Origin: Allopontixanthobacter confluentis
GTDB lineage: Bacteria > Pseudomonadota > Alphaproteobacteria > Sphingomonadales > Sphingomonadaceae
Direction of reading: 5' to 3'
DNA: 64,000 bases
Assembly: GCF_009827615.1 (NCBI RefSeq)
Contig: NZ_WTYU01000001.1
Location: 951,001 to 1,015,000 of the forward strand
Shown: piece after piece, positions 1 through 10,385 of the stretch
Numbering within the stretch: the first letter of the stretch is position 1
How the letters are laid out: the number at the start of each line of letters is the position of its first letter
The notes under the pieces: generated by a model
Databases searched by the model: none
What the model was told of the DNA's origin: nothing
The model's input: the letters and a program-made list of their open reading frames with translations, nothing else
Made by a program: the position numbers and the translations under genes

Positions 1-945
1 GTCGGCACCAATGACGAAGATTTCGAAAGCGCGGTAGAAGGCGCGGTGGGCTGCATCGTGCGCGAGGAAGTGACACCGCAGAGCAATTTTCGCAGCACCA
101 CGGAATTTACAGACTGGCTGGCAGCGCAGGGCAAAATCGGCCTGTCCGGCGTGGATACCCGCGCGCTTACCCGCCGCATCCGCCTGTCCGGCGCGCCCAA
201 TGCGGTTATTGCGCATGCGCCCGATGGCAAGTTTGACCTCCACGCCCTGATGGCCCGCGCCCGCGAATGGGCAGGGCTGGAAGGCATGGACTTGGCCCAG
301 CGCGTTAGCCGCGAAAAATCGCAGGACTGGGTAGGCGGATCATGGGAACTGGGCAGCGGTTATGGCGGTGCTGACAGCAGCGCAAAGCCGCATGTGGTCG
401 CCATCGATTACGGGTCGAAGGACAATATCTTCCGCAATCTGGTCAAGGCTGGCGCACGGGTAACGGTGGTTCCGGCGCGCACCAGCCTGGCCGATATCAT
501 GGCGCATGAACCAGACGGTGTGTTCCTCAGCAACGGGCCGGGTGATCCAGCGGCAACCGGCGCTTATGCCGTGCCGGTCATCAAGGCGCTGCTGGATGCG
601 GATATGCCGCTGTTCGGCATCTGCCTTGGCCACCAGATGCTGGCGCTGGCAACCGGCGCGAAGACCACCAAGATGCACCAGGGCCACCGCGGCGCAAACC
701 ATCCGGTCAAACGTCTGGAAGATGGGGTGGTGGAAATCACCAGCATGAACCACGGCTTCGCAGTCGATGCCGACACCCTGCCGGACAGTGTGGAGCAAAC
801 CCACGTGTCCCTGTTTGACGGTTCCAACTGCGGGATTGCGGTGAAGGGCAAGCAGGCGTTCGGGGTGCAGTATCACCCGGAAGCAAGTCCGGGACCGCAG
901 GATAGCTTCTATCTGTTCGAGCGGTTCGTGGGGATGTTGGGGTGA
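1..945 (+). CDS. carA: carbamoyl-phosphate synthase small subunit, 5' end missing
   Basis: Glutamine amidotransferase subunit of carbamoyl-phosphate synthase. It hydrolyses glutamine and passes ammonia to CarB for pyrimidine and arginine synthesis. The reading frame is open from base 1, so the N-terminus (roughly 75-80 residues by comparison with the family) lies outside the window. The visible 314 residues include the end of the CPSase small domain and a complete class I GATase domain. That domain has the nucleophile motif GICLGHQML (Cys codon near 622) and the His-Glu pair in YHPEASPGP. The TGA stop overlaps the GTG start of the next gene by four bases, so the inserted gene is probably translated by coupling to carA. 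Confidence 0.97.
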   Translation, partial: VGTNDEDFESAVEGAVGCIVREEVTPQSNFRSTTEFTDWLAAQGKIGLSGVDTRALTRRIRLSGAPNAVIAHAPDGKFDLHALMARAREWAGLEGMDLAQRVSREKSQDWVGGSWELGSGYGGADSSAKPHVVAIDYGSKDNIFRNLVKAGARVTVVPARTSLADIMAHEPDGVFLSNGPGDPAATGAYAVPVIKALLDADMPLFGICLGHQMLALATGAKTTKMHQGHRGANHPVKRLEDGVVEITSMNHGFAVDADTLPDSVEQTHVSLFDGSNCGIAVKGKQAFGVQYHPEASPGPQDSFYLFERFVGMLG

Positions 946-1451
946 GTACAACCGAGTTACTCACGCTTGCGGCGATCTTAATTGGTCCAGTTTTGGCGAT
1001 AGTCGTTCAAATTGTAGCTGAACGCCGAAAACAAATTCGGGAATCTAGAGTCCAGACATTTCGTACCCTAGTTAGCACAAGACATCTGCCAGGCGATCCA
1101 AGTTATTCGACCGCAATCAATATGATTCCTATTGATTTTAATCGTGTCAGACCAATCGAGAAGGCGCATGAAGAATACATTCGAACGATCTTGTACAAAG
1201 CTTCAAAAGAGAATGCTGAAGCGCACAATCGAGATATAATAGATAAGCAGACGAAGCTTATTTTCGAAATTGCTCGGAAGTTAGGCTACAGTTTGAAAGA
1301 GAGCGATATTCAGAACGCCGCTTACGCAGCAGGCGGTTTCATTGAGCGCGATAATTTGATGCTAAGCGGATGGCAGGCATGGACTCGGATCGCATCGGCT
1401 CTCGAGAAGCAAAATAGTCATTTTATTGTTCAAGAAAACGAAGGCAACTAA
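942..1451 (+). CDS. DUF6680-like membrane-anchored protein inserted between carA and carB
   Basis: A 169-residue protein of unknown function. Residues 1-25 form one hydrophobic segment ([20 protein letters not shown]). A basic stretch ([11 protein letters not shown]) follows, then a helical soluble domain. The arrangement of an N-terminal helix, an ERRK segment, an F-[RK]-TLV-STR stretch and a later small helical domain recalls the DUF6680 family; this assignment is from memory. It starts with GTG inside the carA stop (GTGA) and its TAA stop overlaps the carB ATG by one base, so it leaves no gap in the operon. It is clearly AT-richer than its neighbours: two 60-base rows I counted (961 and 1201) hold 28 and 23 G+C. 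This suggests horizontal acquisition. Confidence 0.8.
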   Translation: MSTTELLTLAAILIGPVLAIVVQIVAERRKQIRESRVQTFRTLVSTRHLPGDPSYSTAINMIPIDFNRVRPIEKAHEEYIRTILYKASKENAEAHNRDIIDKQTKLIFEIARKLGYSLKESDIQNAAYAAGGFIERDNLMLSGWQAWTRIASALEKQNSHFIVQENEGN

Positions 1452-4400
1452 TGCCAAAAAGAACTGACATCTCTTCGATCCTCGTAATCGGCGCTGGTCC
1501 TATCGTGATCGGCCAGGCGTGCGAGTTTGATTATTCCGGCACGCAGGCGATCAAGGCGTTGAAGGAGGAGGGCTATCGCGTCGTCCTAGTCAATTCCAAC
1601 CCCGCCACCATCATGACCGATCCCGATATGGCGGATGCGACCTATATCGAGCCGATTACGCCCGAAGTGGTCGCCAAGATCATCGAGAAGGAACGTCCTG
1701 ACGCCGTGCTGCCCACCATGGGCGGGCAGACGGCGCTGAATTGCGCGCTATCCCTCGAAAAAATGGGTGTGCTGAAGAAATTCGGCGTCACCATGATCGG
1801 CGCGGATGCCGAGGCCATCGACAAGGCGGAAGACCGGCAGAAATTCCGCGAGGCGATGGACAAGATCGGCCTTGAAAGTGCGCGCAGTGGCATTGCCCAC
1901 AGCCTGGACGATGCGCTGGCCGTGCTTGAAACCACCAAGCTGCCCGCCATCATCCGCCCCAGCTTCACGCTGGGCGGCACCGGCGGCGGCATTGCCTATA
2001 ACAAGGCGGAATTCGAACGCATCGTCCGCGAAGGGCTGGATGCATCGCCCACCACCGAAGTGCTGATCGAGGAATCGCTGCTGGGGTGGAAAGAATTCGA
2101 GATGGAAGTCGTCCGTGACAAGGCGGACAATTGCATCATCATCTGCTCCATCGAAAACGTCGATCCGATGGGCGTGCACACCGGTGACAGCATCACCGTT
2201 GCCCCGGCGCTGACCCTGACGGACAAGGAATATCAGATCATGCGGTCCGCCAGCATCGCGGTGCTGCGTGAAATCGGCGTGGAAACAGGCGGCTCCAACG
2301 TCCAGTTCGCGGTCAATCCTGCCGATGGCCGGTTGATCGTCATTGAAATGAACCCACGCGTTTCGCGCTCTTCCGCGCTGGCATCCAAGGCCACCGGCTT
2401 CCCCATCGCGCGCGTCGCAGCGAAACTTGCCGTTGGCTATACGCTGGATGAGATTTCCAACGAAATCACTGGTGCGACCCCGGCCAGTTTTGAACCGACC
2501 ATCGATTATGTGGTCACCAAGATCCCCCGCTTTGCCTTTGAAAAGTTCAAGGGCGCGGAAAACAACCTGTCCACCGCGATGAAATCTGTCGGCGAAGTGA
2601 TGGCGATTGGCCGCAGCTTTGCCGAAAGTATGCAGAAGGCGTTGCGCGGGCTGGAAACCGGCCTCGACGGGTTCAACCGCATGGTGGAACTGGAAGGCGT
2701 AAGCCGCGAAGTGCTGACCGCGGCGCTGGCCAAACGCACGCCCGACCGTATCCTGCAAGTGGCGCAGGCATTCCGCGAAGGTATGTCGGTGGACGATATC
2801 CACGCCATCACTTTTTACGACCCGTGGTTCCTGCGCCAGATCGAAGCGATCATCGCGGCGGAAACCGAAATTTCCGACAATGGCCTGCCCAATGATGCGG
2901 AAGGTTTGCGCAAGCTGAAAGCCATGGGCTTTTCCGACAGGCGCCTCGCCACGCTTGCAGTGCGTTCCGTGGGCGTGGCTGGCGGGCTGGGCGAAACCCA
3001 GGCGCGCCGTTCGGGCCTGCTGCATGATGCCTTGCGCGCCATGGCTGGTGCCACTTCGGAAGAAGAAGTGCGCAAATTGCGCCAGAAACTGGGTGTGCAT
3101 CCGGTGTTCAAGCGGATCGACAGCTGCGCGGCCGAATTCGAAGCCATCACGCCCTATATGTATTCAACCTACGAAGCCCCCAGCTTTGGCGAGCCTGAGA
3201 ACGAGGCATGGCCATCTGACCGGCGCAAGATCGTCATTCTGGGCGGCGGGCCGAACCGGATCGGGCAGGGCATCGAATTCGATTATTGCTGCTGCCATGC
3301 TTGTTTCGCGCTGGAAGAAGCCGGTTATGAAACCATCATGATCAATTGCAACCCGGAAACGGTTTCCACCGATTATGACACGTCTGACCGCCTGTATTTC
3401 GAACCGCTGACAGCAGAAGATGTGCTGGAAATCCTGCGGGTCGAACAATCCGCCGGCGAGCTGGTGGGTGTGATCGTGCAGTTTGGCGGGCAAACCCCGC
3501 TGAAACTGGCGCAGGCGCTGGAAGATGAAGGCATCCCCATTCTGGGCACCAGCCCCGACGCAATCGACCTTGCAGAAGACCGCGAACGCTTTGCCAAGCT
3601 GGTCAACCAGCTGAAGCTGAAACAGCCCAAAAACGGCATTGCCCGCAGCCGCGACGAAGCTGCCGCTGTCGCCAACAGCATCGGTTATCCAGTGCTGCTG
3701 CGCCCTTCCTATGTGCTGGGCGGCCGCGCCATGGAAATCGTCGATAGCGAAGCGCAGCTTGATAATTACATCGCCACCGCGGTCAACGTGTCGGGCGACA
3801 GCCCGGTTCTGATCGACCAGTATCTGCGCGATGCCATCGAATGCGACGTAGATGCGCTGTGCGATGGCGAGCAGGTCGAAGTGGCCGGCGTCATGCAGCA
3901 TATCGAGGAAGCCGGCGTTCATTCCGGCGACAGTGCCTGCACCCTGCCGCCCTACAGCCTGCCGCCTGAAATCGTGGCGGAAATGGAACGTCAGGCCAAG
4001 GAACTGGCGCTGGCGCTGAATGTGGTCGGCCTGATGAACATCCAGTTCGCGGTGAAGGATGGCGAAGTCTATCTGATCGAAGTGAACCCGCGCGCAAGCC
4101 GCACCGTGCCATTTGTGGCCAAGGCCATCGGCCAGCCCGTGGCGAAAATCGCCGCTCGCGTCATGGCGGGTGAAAAGCTGAACACTTTCCCTGCGTTCAA
4201 GCGCGAACTGGATTATATGGCGGTCAAGGAAGCGGTTTTCCCCTTCGCCAAATTCCCCGGTTCAGACCCCGTCCTGACCCCGGAAATGAAATCCACCGGC
4301 GAAGTGATGGGCATTGATGCGGATTTTGCGACCGCATTTTACAAGTCGCAGCTGGGTGCAGGGGTAAGCTTGCCCGAAAGCGGCGTGTTGTTTGTTTCGG

Positions 4401-4774
4401 TAAAGGATAGCGACAAGCCGGTCATCGTACCTGCCATCGCCATGCTCATTCAACACGGCTTCAAGGTGATCGCCACTGGCGGCACGCAAACCTATCTGTC
4501 CGAACAGGGGCTGGCGGTTGAGCGGGTGAAAAAAGTGGCTGAAGGGCAGCCCCATATCGTCGACCGGATGATCGATGGTGAAGTTGATCTGGTGTTCAAC
4601 ACTACTGAGGGTTGGCAAAGCCATATCGACAGCAAGTCGATCCGTGCATCGGCGCTGGCCAAGCGGATTCCCTATTACACCACGGCGGCGGCATGTCTTG
4701 CCACAGCGCAGGCAATTGTCGCTGTAACCGCCAGCCAGCTTGAAGTTCGGTCATTGCAAGACTATTATAGCTGA
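1451..4774 (+). CDS. carB: carbamoyl-phosphate synthase large subunit
   Basis: Synthesises carbamoyl phosphate from bicarbonate, two ATP and the ammonia delivered by CarA. At 1107 residues it is full length. Two homologous ATP-grasp halves are visible: the first begins [20 protein letters not shown], the second [20 protein letters not shown] near residue 595. Each has the ATP-grasp NPR motif ([11 protein letters not shown] and [11 protein letters not shown]). The C-terminal part, from about residue 970, is the MGS-like allosteric domain ([10 protein letters not shown]). The ATG at 1451 shares its A with the stop codon of the inserted upstream gene, so CarA and CarB production is probably linked through that gene. 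Confidence 0.98.
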   Translation: MPKRTDISSILVIGAGPIVIGQACEFDYSGTQAIKALKEEGYRVVLVNSNPATIMTDPDMADATYIEPITPEVVAKIIEKERPDAVLPTMGGQTALNCALSLEKMGVLKKFGVTMIGADAEAIDKAEDRQKFREAMDKIGLESARSGIAHSLDDALAVLETTKLPAIIRPSFTLGGTGGGIAYNKAEFERIVREGLDASPTTEVLIEESLLGWKEFEMEVVRDKADNCIIICSIENVDPMGVHTGDSITVAPALTLTDKEYQIMRSASIAVLREIGVETGGSNVQFAVNPADGRLIVIEMNPRVSRSSALASKATGFPIARVAAKLAVGYTLDEISNEITGATPASFEPTIDYVVTKIPRFAFEKFKGAENNLSTAMKSVGEVMAIGRSFAESMQKALRGLETGLDGFNRMVELEGVSREVLTAALAKRTPDRILQVAQAFREGMSVDDIHAITFYDPWFLRQIEAIIAAETEISDNGLPNDAEGLRKLKAMGFSDRRLATLAVRSVGVAGGLGETQARRSGLLHDALRAMAGATSEEEVRKLRQKLGVHPVFKRIDSCAAEFEAITPYMYSTYEAPSFGEPENEAWPSDRRKIVILGGGPNRIGQGIEFDYCCCHACFALEEAGYETIMINCNPETVSTDYDTSDRLYFEPLTAEDVLEILRVEQSAGELVGVIVQFGGQTPLKLAQALEDEGIPILGTSPDAIDLAEDRERFAKLVNQLKLKQPKNGIARSRDEAAAVANSIGYPVLLRPSYVLGGRAMEIVDSEAQLDNYIATAVNVSGDSPVLIDQYLRDAIECDVDALCDGEQVEVAGVMQHIEEAGVHSGDSACTLPPYSLPPEIVAEMERQAKELALALNVVGLMNIQFAVKDGEVYLIEVNPRASRTVPFVAKAIGQPVAKIAARVMAGEKLNTFPAFKRELDYMAVKEAVFPFAKFPGSDPVLTPEMKSTGEVMGIDADFATAFYKSQLGAGVSLPESGVLFVSVKDSDKPVIVPAIAMLIQHGFKVIATGGTQTYLSEQGLAVERVKKVAEGQPHIVDRMIDGEVDLVFNTTEGWQSHIDSKSIRASALAKRIPYYTTAAACLATAQAIVAVTASQLEVRSLQDYYS

Positions 4775-4884
4775 AACAACCGCGTCCTTTCTCGACAATT
4801 CTGATGCACTGCTGCCGCCTCACCATGAAGCGGCCCGGCATCGAATTGCCAGAATTGGCGCCCTGATAATGAATTGAGGATACG

Positions 4885-5352
4885 ATGGAAAAAGTTCCGA
4901 TGCTTGCGGAAGGCTACGAACGGCTGACGGCCGATCTCAAGGTCTTGCGCGCGGAACGTCCGAAGATTGTGGACGCGATTGAAGAAGCGCGTGCCCATGG
5001 CGATCTTTCGGAAAACGCCGAATATCACGCGGCCAAGGAACGCCAGGGCCAGGTAGAAGCGCAAATCGCCGATATCGAAAGCAAGGTTTCGCGCGCCCAG
5101 ATCATCGATCCGACGACCCTTTCGGGTGACCGCATCATTTTCGGTGCGACCGTGACCTTGCTGGATGAGAATGACGAGCCGGTGAAGTACCAGATCGTTG
5201 GCCAGACCGAAGCGGACGCCAAAAAAGGCCGGATTTCGTACAATTCGCCGCTGGCCAAGGCATTGATTGGCAAGAATGTGGAAGATGAAATAGAAGTCGC
5301 GGTTCCGTCAGGCGACAAGTTCTATCTGGTAAAGAAAATCGAATTCATCTGA
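4885..5352 (+). CDS. greA: transcription elongation factor GreA
   Basis: Secondary-channel factor of RNA polymerase that stimulates cleavage of backtracked RNA. The 155-residue length is typical. The N-terminal coiled coil (about residues 1-75) has the conserved tip region [20 protein letters not shown] with its acidic residues. The C-terminal FKBP-like domain ends [16 protein letters not shown]. It lies 110 bp after carB, a spacing that suggests its own promoter or read-through. A strong hairpin follows the stop. Confidence 0.97.
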   Translation: MEKVPMLAEGYERLTADLKVLRAERPKIVDAIEEARAHGDLSENAEYHAAKERQGQVEAQIADIESKVSRAQIIDPTTLSGDRIIFGATVTLLDENDEPVKYQIVGQTEADAKKGRISYNSPLAKALIGKNVEDEIEVAVPSGDKFYLVKKIEFI

Positions 5353-5360
5353 AGACTTCA

Positions 5361-5393
5361 GCGGCGAAGCGGCCAGTTGGCCTGCTTCGCCGC
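5361..5393. terminator. hairpin after greA
   Basis: A perfect 10-bp stem (GCGGCGAAGC, 5361-5370, with GCTTCGCCGC, 5384-5393) is extended inside by GGCC/GGCC around an AGTT loop. It starts nine bases after the greA stop. No run of T follows on either strand, so it may be a weak or Rho-assisted terminator, or an mRNA-stabilising end. Confidence 0.5.
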
Positions 5394-5449
5394 GCCGTCC
5401 TTTCAGGAAGGCCGACCGGGCTTCGCGCCTCGGGCTGCCTGTGCCTGTA

Positions 5450-5689
5450 TTATTTCCCCAGCGCTTCAGGATCGAGCAGCTTGTGCAAATGAACAATCAC
5501 ATATTTCATTTCGGCATCATCAACCGTACGCTGCGCTTGTGAGCGCCACGCATCAACCGCTTCATCATAACTGGGGTAAACCCCGACCACATGCACGCTG
5601 TGCGGGTCTTGAAACTCCAGTGTGCGGGGATCTTTCACCCGGCCGCCCATAACGAGATGGAGAAGCTGTTTCGATTTCGGGTCCGACAT
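5450..5689 (-). CDS. DUF4170 family small protein
   Basis: A 79-residue soluble protein of unknown function, typical in size and content of the alphaproteobacterial DUF4170 family. The recognisable core is LLHLVMGGRVKDP, then the VGVYPSYDEAVDAWRSQAQ helix and a terminal strand KYVIVHLHKLLDP. It has no signal peptide or membrane helix. It is convergent with greA and probably monocistronic. Confidence 0.8.
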   Translation of the reverse strand: MSDPKSKQLLHLVMGGRVKDPRTLEFQDPHSVHVVGVYPSYDEAVDAWRSQAQRTVDDAEMKYVIVHLHKLLDPEALGK

Positions 5690-5812
5690 AAAATTACCTT
5701 ATCAACCTGGGGAAGCTCGTGCGCGGCCCATAAAGAAATCGGCGCAGCAGGCAACCCCGCTACGCCGATCACATTTTTTACAAACTGCCCTTAGACAGTT
5801 TCAAAACTGGCC

Positions 5813-6304
5813 TCAGCCAATCCGGCCACGCAGGTTCCTGAGCGTGCGGTTGGCCTTGTTGCTTACAGTGCGGCCAAACATGGATGCTGTATCGCCCGCA
5901 TCTGCAGCGCGGCTGGAAGCATCGCGCCTCAGTCCACGTGCGGTCGAACTGATGGTGTCACCGAGATCGCCCAGCCTGTCCTGACCATGGCGGGCTGCAG
6001 ATCCGGCACTGTCCAACAGTCCGGTGCCATAAGTAAGGCCAAGTTCCGCTGCGAGCGCTGCAAATGACGCTGCGCGCGTGCCGACTTTTTTGCTCAGGCG
6101 TCGGCCCGGGCCCGGAATGATTGCTGCCAGAAGAACGCCCACTGCAAGACCGCCAGCGACGGTAGCAATGGGATGTTCCTTCACAAAATCGGTCGCTTTT
6201 TCGCTCGCATCACGGGCATATTCGCCCAGAGTGCGTTCCGCATTGCGCGCTTCACCAGCTTGGATCTTTTCGCGCAATTCTTCGCGCTTTTCGTCAGTCG
6301 TCAT
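5813..6304 (-). CDS. DUF883/ElaB-like membrane-anchored stress protein
   Basis: A 163-residue protein. It has a charged helical N-terminus (residues 1-45), the segment FVKEHPIATVAGGLAVGVLLAAIIPG (residues 40-65) typical of the YqjD/ElaB (DUF883) group, and a helical tail rich in Ala, Arg and Asp. Family members are inner-membrane proteins that appear in stationary phase or under stress. It is the last gene of a four-gene minus-strand cluster and follows the previous gene by 42 bp. Its function is inferred from family and neighbours only. Confidence 0.7.
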   Translation of the reverse strand: MTTDEKREELREKIQAGEARNAERTLGEYARDASEKATDFVKEHPIATVAGGLAVGVLLAAIIPGPGRRLSKKVGTRAASFAALAAELGLTYGTGLLDSAGSAARHGQDRLGDLGDTISSTARGLRRDASSRAADAGDTASMFGRTVSNKANRTLRNLRGRIG

Positions 6305-6346
6305 TGAAATCTCTCCAGGAAATTTGTCCGAAAGAACCCAGCGGCG

Positions 6347-6691
6347 TCATGCCGCATCAGGTTCTTGTCGGTAATCTTCGTCATCATAATTCGCAGCGCG
6401 ACCATCACGGTCTTCGTCATCGGTAAACAGGGAGATGATCGGATTGCGTGCGAACCACACCAGGATCGCAGCGATAAGCGTGGCAAGAACACCCCGGTTA
6501 TTATTCGCTACGTCGACTGCCTCGTCGAACACATCGACTGCGCCTTCGCTGATGCGGCCCATGAGCCTGTCACCAATACCCTTGCCGGAAAGATCAGCGC
6601 GCAAATTTGCCACGTCTGCTTTTAACAAGGCAAGCGATGCGTCTCTCAACGCGCGGTCTTCTTTCAACCTGCGGAACTTGTCTTCGCTCAT
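6347..6691 (-). CDS. small membrane protein, envelope stress cluster
   Basis: A 114-residue protein read from the ATG at 6691 (MSEDKFRRLKEDRAL). An in-frame extension further upstream is Cys-rich and overlaps the preceding gene, so I reject it. A charged helix (1-35) and a GIGDRLMGRISEGAVDVFDEA segment precede one membrane helix (GVLATLIAAILVWFA, about 76-92). The tail is very acidic (DDEDRDGRAANYDDEDY). The start overlaps the stop of the upstream holin-like gene (ATGA), so the two are translationally coupled. I do not recognise the family. Confidence 0.7.
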   Translation of the reverse strand: MSEDKFRRLKEDRALRDASLALLKADVANLRADLSGKGIGDRLMGRISEGAVDVFDEAVDVANNNRGVLATLIAAILVWFARNPIISLFTDDEDRDGRAANYDDEDYRQEPDAA

Positions 6692-7095
6692 TCCCGTGTC
6701 TCCGCATATGCATCGGCCATGCGCGCAAAGCGGGATTTTGCCATCATGGCAAAAACGATCCCGCACAGCGCCAGTGCGCCCACCACAACGGCAGTCGCAC
6801 CCCATGGCGATAGGATAGGCGAAAGCGCAAAAATCGCCCCGACCACCAGCGCCACAAGCGCCAGATGCAGCAAGGCAAATGCTACTACGCCATAAAGGGC
6901 GCCGCTTTTTCCGCGATCTGCCGCGAAGGACATGCGGGATTTCTGAAACGCCAGTTCGGCGCTGACATATGTCTTGCCGTCGTCAAATATCGCGATCAAA
7001 TCATCAGACAGCGAACCACCCCTATAGGATGCTTCTGCTGCCGAAAACTCCGCCTCACCATCGTGCCCGTTATCGGGCAGTCCGTCATCAAGCAT
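6688..7095 (-). CDS. phage holin family (Holin_3_6-like) membrane protein
   Basis: A 135-residue protein. The ATG at 7095 is chosen because GAAGGGG lies about ten bases upstream. An in-frame start at 7131 would add twelve unusual residues without such a site. After an N-terminal amphipathic part (LSDDLIAIFDDGKTYVSAELAFQKSR) there are two membrane helices (about 73-95 and 100-122) and a basic end. This matches the PF07332-type putative holins that occur on chromosomes beside DUF883 proteins. There is no prophage context, so a lytic role is unlikely; an envelope stress role is inferred. Confidence 0.72.
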   Translation of the reverse strand: MLDDGLPDNGHDGEAEFSAAEASYRGGSLSDDLIAIFDDGKTYVSAELAFQKSRMSFAADRGKSGALYGVVAFALLHLALVALVVGAIFALSPILSPWGATAVVVGALALCGIVFAMMAKSRFARMADAYAETRE

Positions 7096-7167
7096 GAACT
7101 GCCCCTTCAATTGCCAGTCCGGCCAGCGCAAAACAGAATGCCTGCGCTGGCCGTACTGCGAACATTA

Positions 7168-7773
7168 TTAATCCTTGCTTCCGCTAAACAGACGCGCAAA
7201 CATGAAGCCGATTACAGCTGCAATACCCACTGCGGCAGCGGGGCTCTTGCGCACCATGGCTCGTGCATCTTCGCTCAGTTCATCAACCGTCTTGGCATCC
7301 AGCTTGGCCGCTGTATCCTGCAGGCTGCGCGAGGCGGAACGAGCATAGTCGCCATATTTCGCGCCCAGCTTGTCATCGATCAGTCCGGCATTATCGGCAA
7401 CCATTTTGCCCAGGCCGGAAATCGCGTCACTGGCTTTCGCCTTGCCTTCAACAGCCAGATCGCCAGCCTTGACCTTCGCTTCGCCAGCAAGGTCAGCGGC
7501 CTTGATCTTGGCATCCGCGCCATAGGCCTTGGCATCGCCCATCAGATCGTGCGACTTGCCCTTGGCCTGCGCCTTGTAAGCGGTTGCGCGGGTGGTTGCC
7601 TCAGCTTTCAAAGCAGCAGCGCCAGCCTTGGCTTCATCAAGCGCAGCGTTGAAGCGCGTCTTGGCTTCTGCGGTGTTGCTGGTTGGGGTGCCTGTTGGTT
7701 CAAGCGATACTTCAGGTGCAATTGTCCTGTTAGCTGCTTCAGGTTTTGATGATGGTGTTCCGGCCTGTGCCAT
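7168..7773 (-). CDS. LEA-like repeat protein with C-terminal membrane anchor
   Basis: A 201-residue, Ala/Lys/Asp-rich protein. Residues 45-135 form a run of imperfect 11-residue-like repeats (AKAYGADAKIKAADLAGEAKVKA and related, in overlapping form) resembling group 3 LEA proteins or apolipoprotein-like helices. The end (SPAAAVGIAAVIGFMFARLF) is a DUF883-type anchor. It is the first gene of the minus-strand cluster 7773-5813, and a perfect EcfG-type promoter lies about 70 bases upstream. A role in desiccation or osmotic protection of the membrane is inferred from the repeats and promoter. Confidence 0.75.
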   Translation of the reverse strand: MAQAGTPSSKPEAANRTIAPEVSLEPTGTPTSNTAEAKTRFNAALDEAKAGAAALKAEATTRATAYKAQAKGKSHDLMGDAKAYGADAKIKAADLAGEAKVKAGDLAVEGKAKASDAISGLGKMVADNAGLIDDKLGAKYGDYARSASRSLQDTAAKLDAKTVDELSEDARAMVRKSPAAAVGIAAVIGFMFARLFSGSKD

Positions 7774-7842
7774 GATGAATTCCTTTACCCTCGAAAACTA
7801 TTTCAGACCGCCCGTCTGGCGATACCGATACTTCAATTATCC

Positions 7843-7867
7843 AACGCAACTTGCGCCGCTTTGTTCC
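7843..7867 (-). promoter_or_regulatory. EcfG-type general stress promoter
   Basis: Read on the minus strand, GGAAC (7867-7863) is followed by exactly 16 bases and CGTT (7846-7843). This is the published consensus of the alphaproteobacterial general stress sigma factor EcfG. It sits about 70 bases before the first ATG of the four-gene envelope cluster, giving a leader of about 60 bases. Confidence 0.75.
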
Positions 7868-7920
7868 GGTGCATAAAGCACCATGCGAACCCTGATCAGA
7901 GCAATATTGGGGTGTATTAG

Positions 7921-9246
<1,326 letters not shown>

Positions 9247-9280
9247 TAACCCCCGGTCATCAAGTTTGAATTGCGAATTG

Positions 9281-9323
9281 CCCTCTCCTCCGCGGCAGCA
9301 TAAGGTTGCTGCGGAGGAGAGGG
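9281..9323 (+). promoter_or_regulatory. long hairpin enclosing the RBS of the phosphotransferase gene
   Basis: The left arm at 9281-9300 (CCCTCTCCTCCGCGGCAGCA) pairs with the right arm at 9307-9323 (TGCTGCGGAGGAGAGGG). The stem is 17 bp with one 3-nt bulge and a 6-nt loop. The right arm contains the Shine-Dalgarno sequence GGAGGAGAGGG of the gene starting at 9326. The structure would therefore hide the site. It may also mark the end of eno mRNA, although no T run follows. Confidence 0.6.
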
Positions 9324-9325
9324 AT

Positions 9326-10384
9326 TTGGCAGATTTTCCGGTTTCGCCCGAGCAATTGGGCACAGCCTATCTTTCACGAATTCTGGACGCGCAAGTTGCT
9401 GATTTTACCTGGGCACCGATTGGCGCCGGGCTGGTGGGTGACAGCGCCCGCATCAATCTGACCTATGCCCCCGGCCATACCGGCCCGCCAAGCATTGCCG
9501 CAAAATTCCCTGCCGCTGACCCTACCAGCCTTGCAACTGCACGGATGCTGAAGCTATATGAAAAGGAAGTCGGCTTCTATTCCACCGTTTCGCCCCATGT
9601 CACCATCCGCACGCCGGCGGTATATTGCGCGCAATGGGATGGTGAGACCGGCGATTTCCTGCTTCTGATGGAAGATCTGGCACCGGCAGAGCAGGGCGAC
9701 CAGCTGGCAAGCTGCAATTTTGCCCAGGCCTCTGCCGCCATCACACAGATTGCTGCGCTGCACGGACCAACCTATGGCAACGCCGCCTTGCTTGGCCTGC
9801 CATGTGTCCAGCCAGAACCGCAAGCGCGCGCCTTTGCCGCCGCGCATTATAAGGCCGCTACCGAGAAATTCTGTGCGCTATATGCGGGCCGGATGGAACC
9901 GGCGCTGCTCGACATTTGCGCGCAGCTGGGCGCCAGATCGTCAGCACTGTTCAGCGATGCGCTGCCTGCCGGGCCGTGCATCATCCATGGGGATTTCCGG
10001 CTGGATAACATCCTGTTTGATATAAATGGCGGGGCAGAACCGATGGCCACACTGGACTGGCAGACATTGGCTGCGGGCGATCCTTTGGTCGATGTCGGAT
10101 ATTTCATGGGCGCTGGCATCGCGCCTGACCTGCGGCGCAACCATGAGTCACAGCTGCTTGCGCTTTATCGTGCGGAACTGGCCCATCACGGCGGCCCCCA
10201 ATTGTCCGATCAGGCCATGCACGAAGGATATGCCCGCGGCGCATTGCATGGCATTTCCACTGCAGTTTTCAGTGCGGCATTTGTCGAACACAATGACCGC
10301 AGCGAGGCGATTTTCCTGTCGATGGCGCAGGGCGCCGCCGAACTGACGCGGGATCTGGACGCATTGGCAATATTGGAGAAATAG
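9326..10384 (+). CDS. phosphotransferase family protein (APH/CHK-like kinase fold)
   Basis: A 352-residue protein. I use the TTG start at 9326 because GGAGGAGAGGG ends two bases before it; reading from further upstream would overlap the end of eno. The kinase-like fold is recognised by the nucleotide-binding N-lobe (PIGAGLVGDSARINLTY, SIAAKFP), the Brenner-type catalytic motif IIHGDFRLDNILF (about residue 222) and the metal motif TLDWQ (about 245). It resembles aminoglycoside phosphotransferase/ecdysteroid-kinase-like proteins, which are common in sphingomonads; the substrate is unknown. One base separates its stop from the next gene, so the two form an operon. Confidence 0.85.
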   Translation: MADFPVSPEQLGTAYLSRILDAQVADFTWAPIGAGLVGDSARINLTYAPGHTGPPSIAAKFPAADPTSLATARMLKLYEKEVGFYSTVSPHVTIRTPAVYCAQWDGETGDFLLLMEDLAPAEQGDQLASCNFAQASAAITQIAALHGPTYGNAALLGLPCVQPEPQARAFAAAHYKAATEKFCALYAGRMEPALLDICAQLGARSSALFSDALPAGPCIIHGDFRLDNILFDINGGAEPMATLDWQTLAAGDPLVDVGYFMGAGIAPDLRRNHESQLLALYRAELAHHGGPQLSDQAMHEGYARGALHGISTAVFSAAFVEHNDRSEAIFLSMAQGAAELTRDLDALAILEK

Positions 10385-10385
10385 C

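Noticed and set aside
1748-3100. 450-codon open frame antisense to carB
   Set aside because: It lies fully within carB in the opposite strand, has low-complexity His/Gln/Arg-rich content and no domain. Such frames are common in GC-rich DNA.
6688-7131. Holin-like gene as a sign of a prophage
   Set aside because: No endolysin or other phage gene is near it, and its neighbours are DUF883/LEA-like stress proteins.
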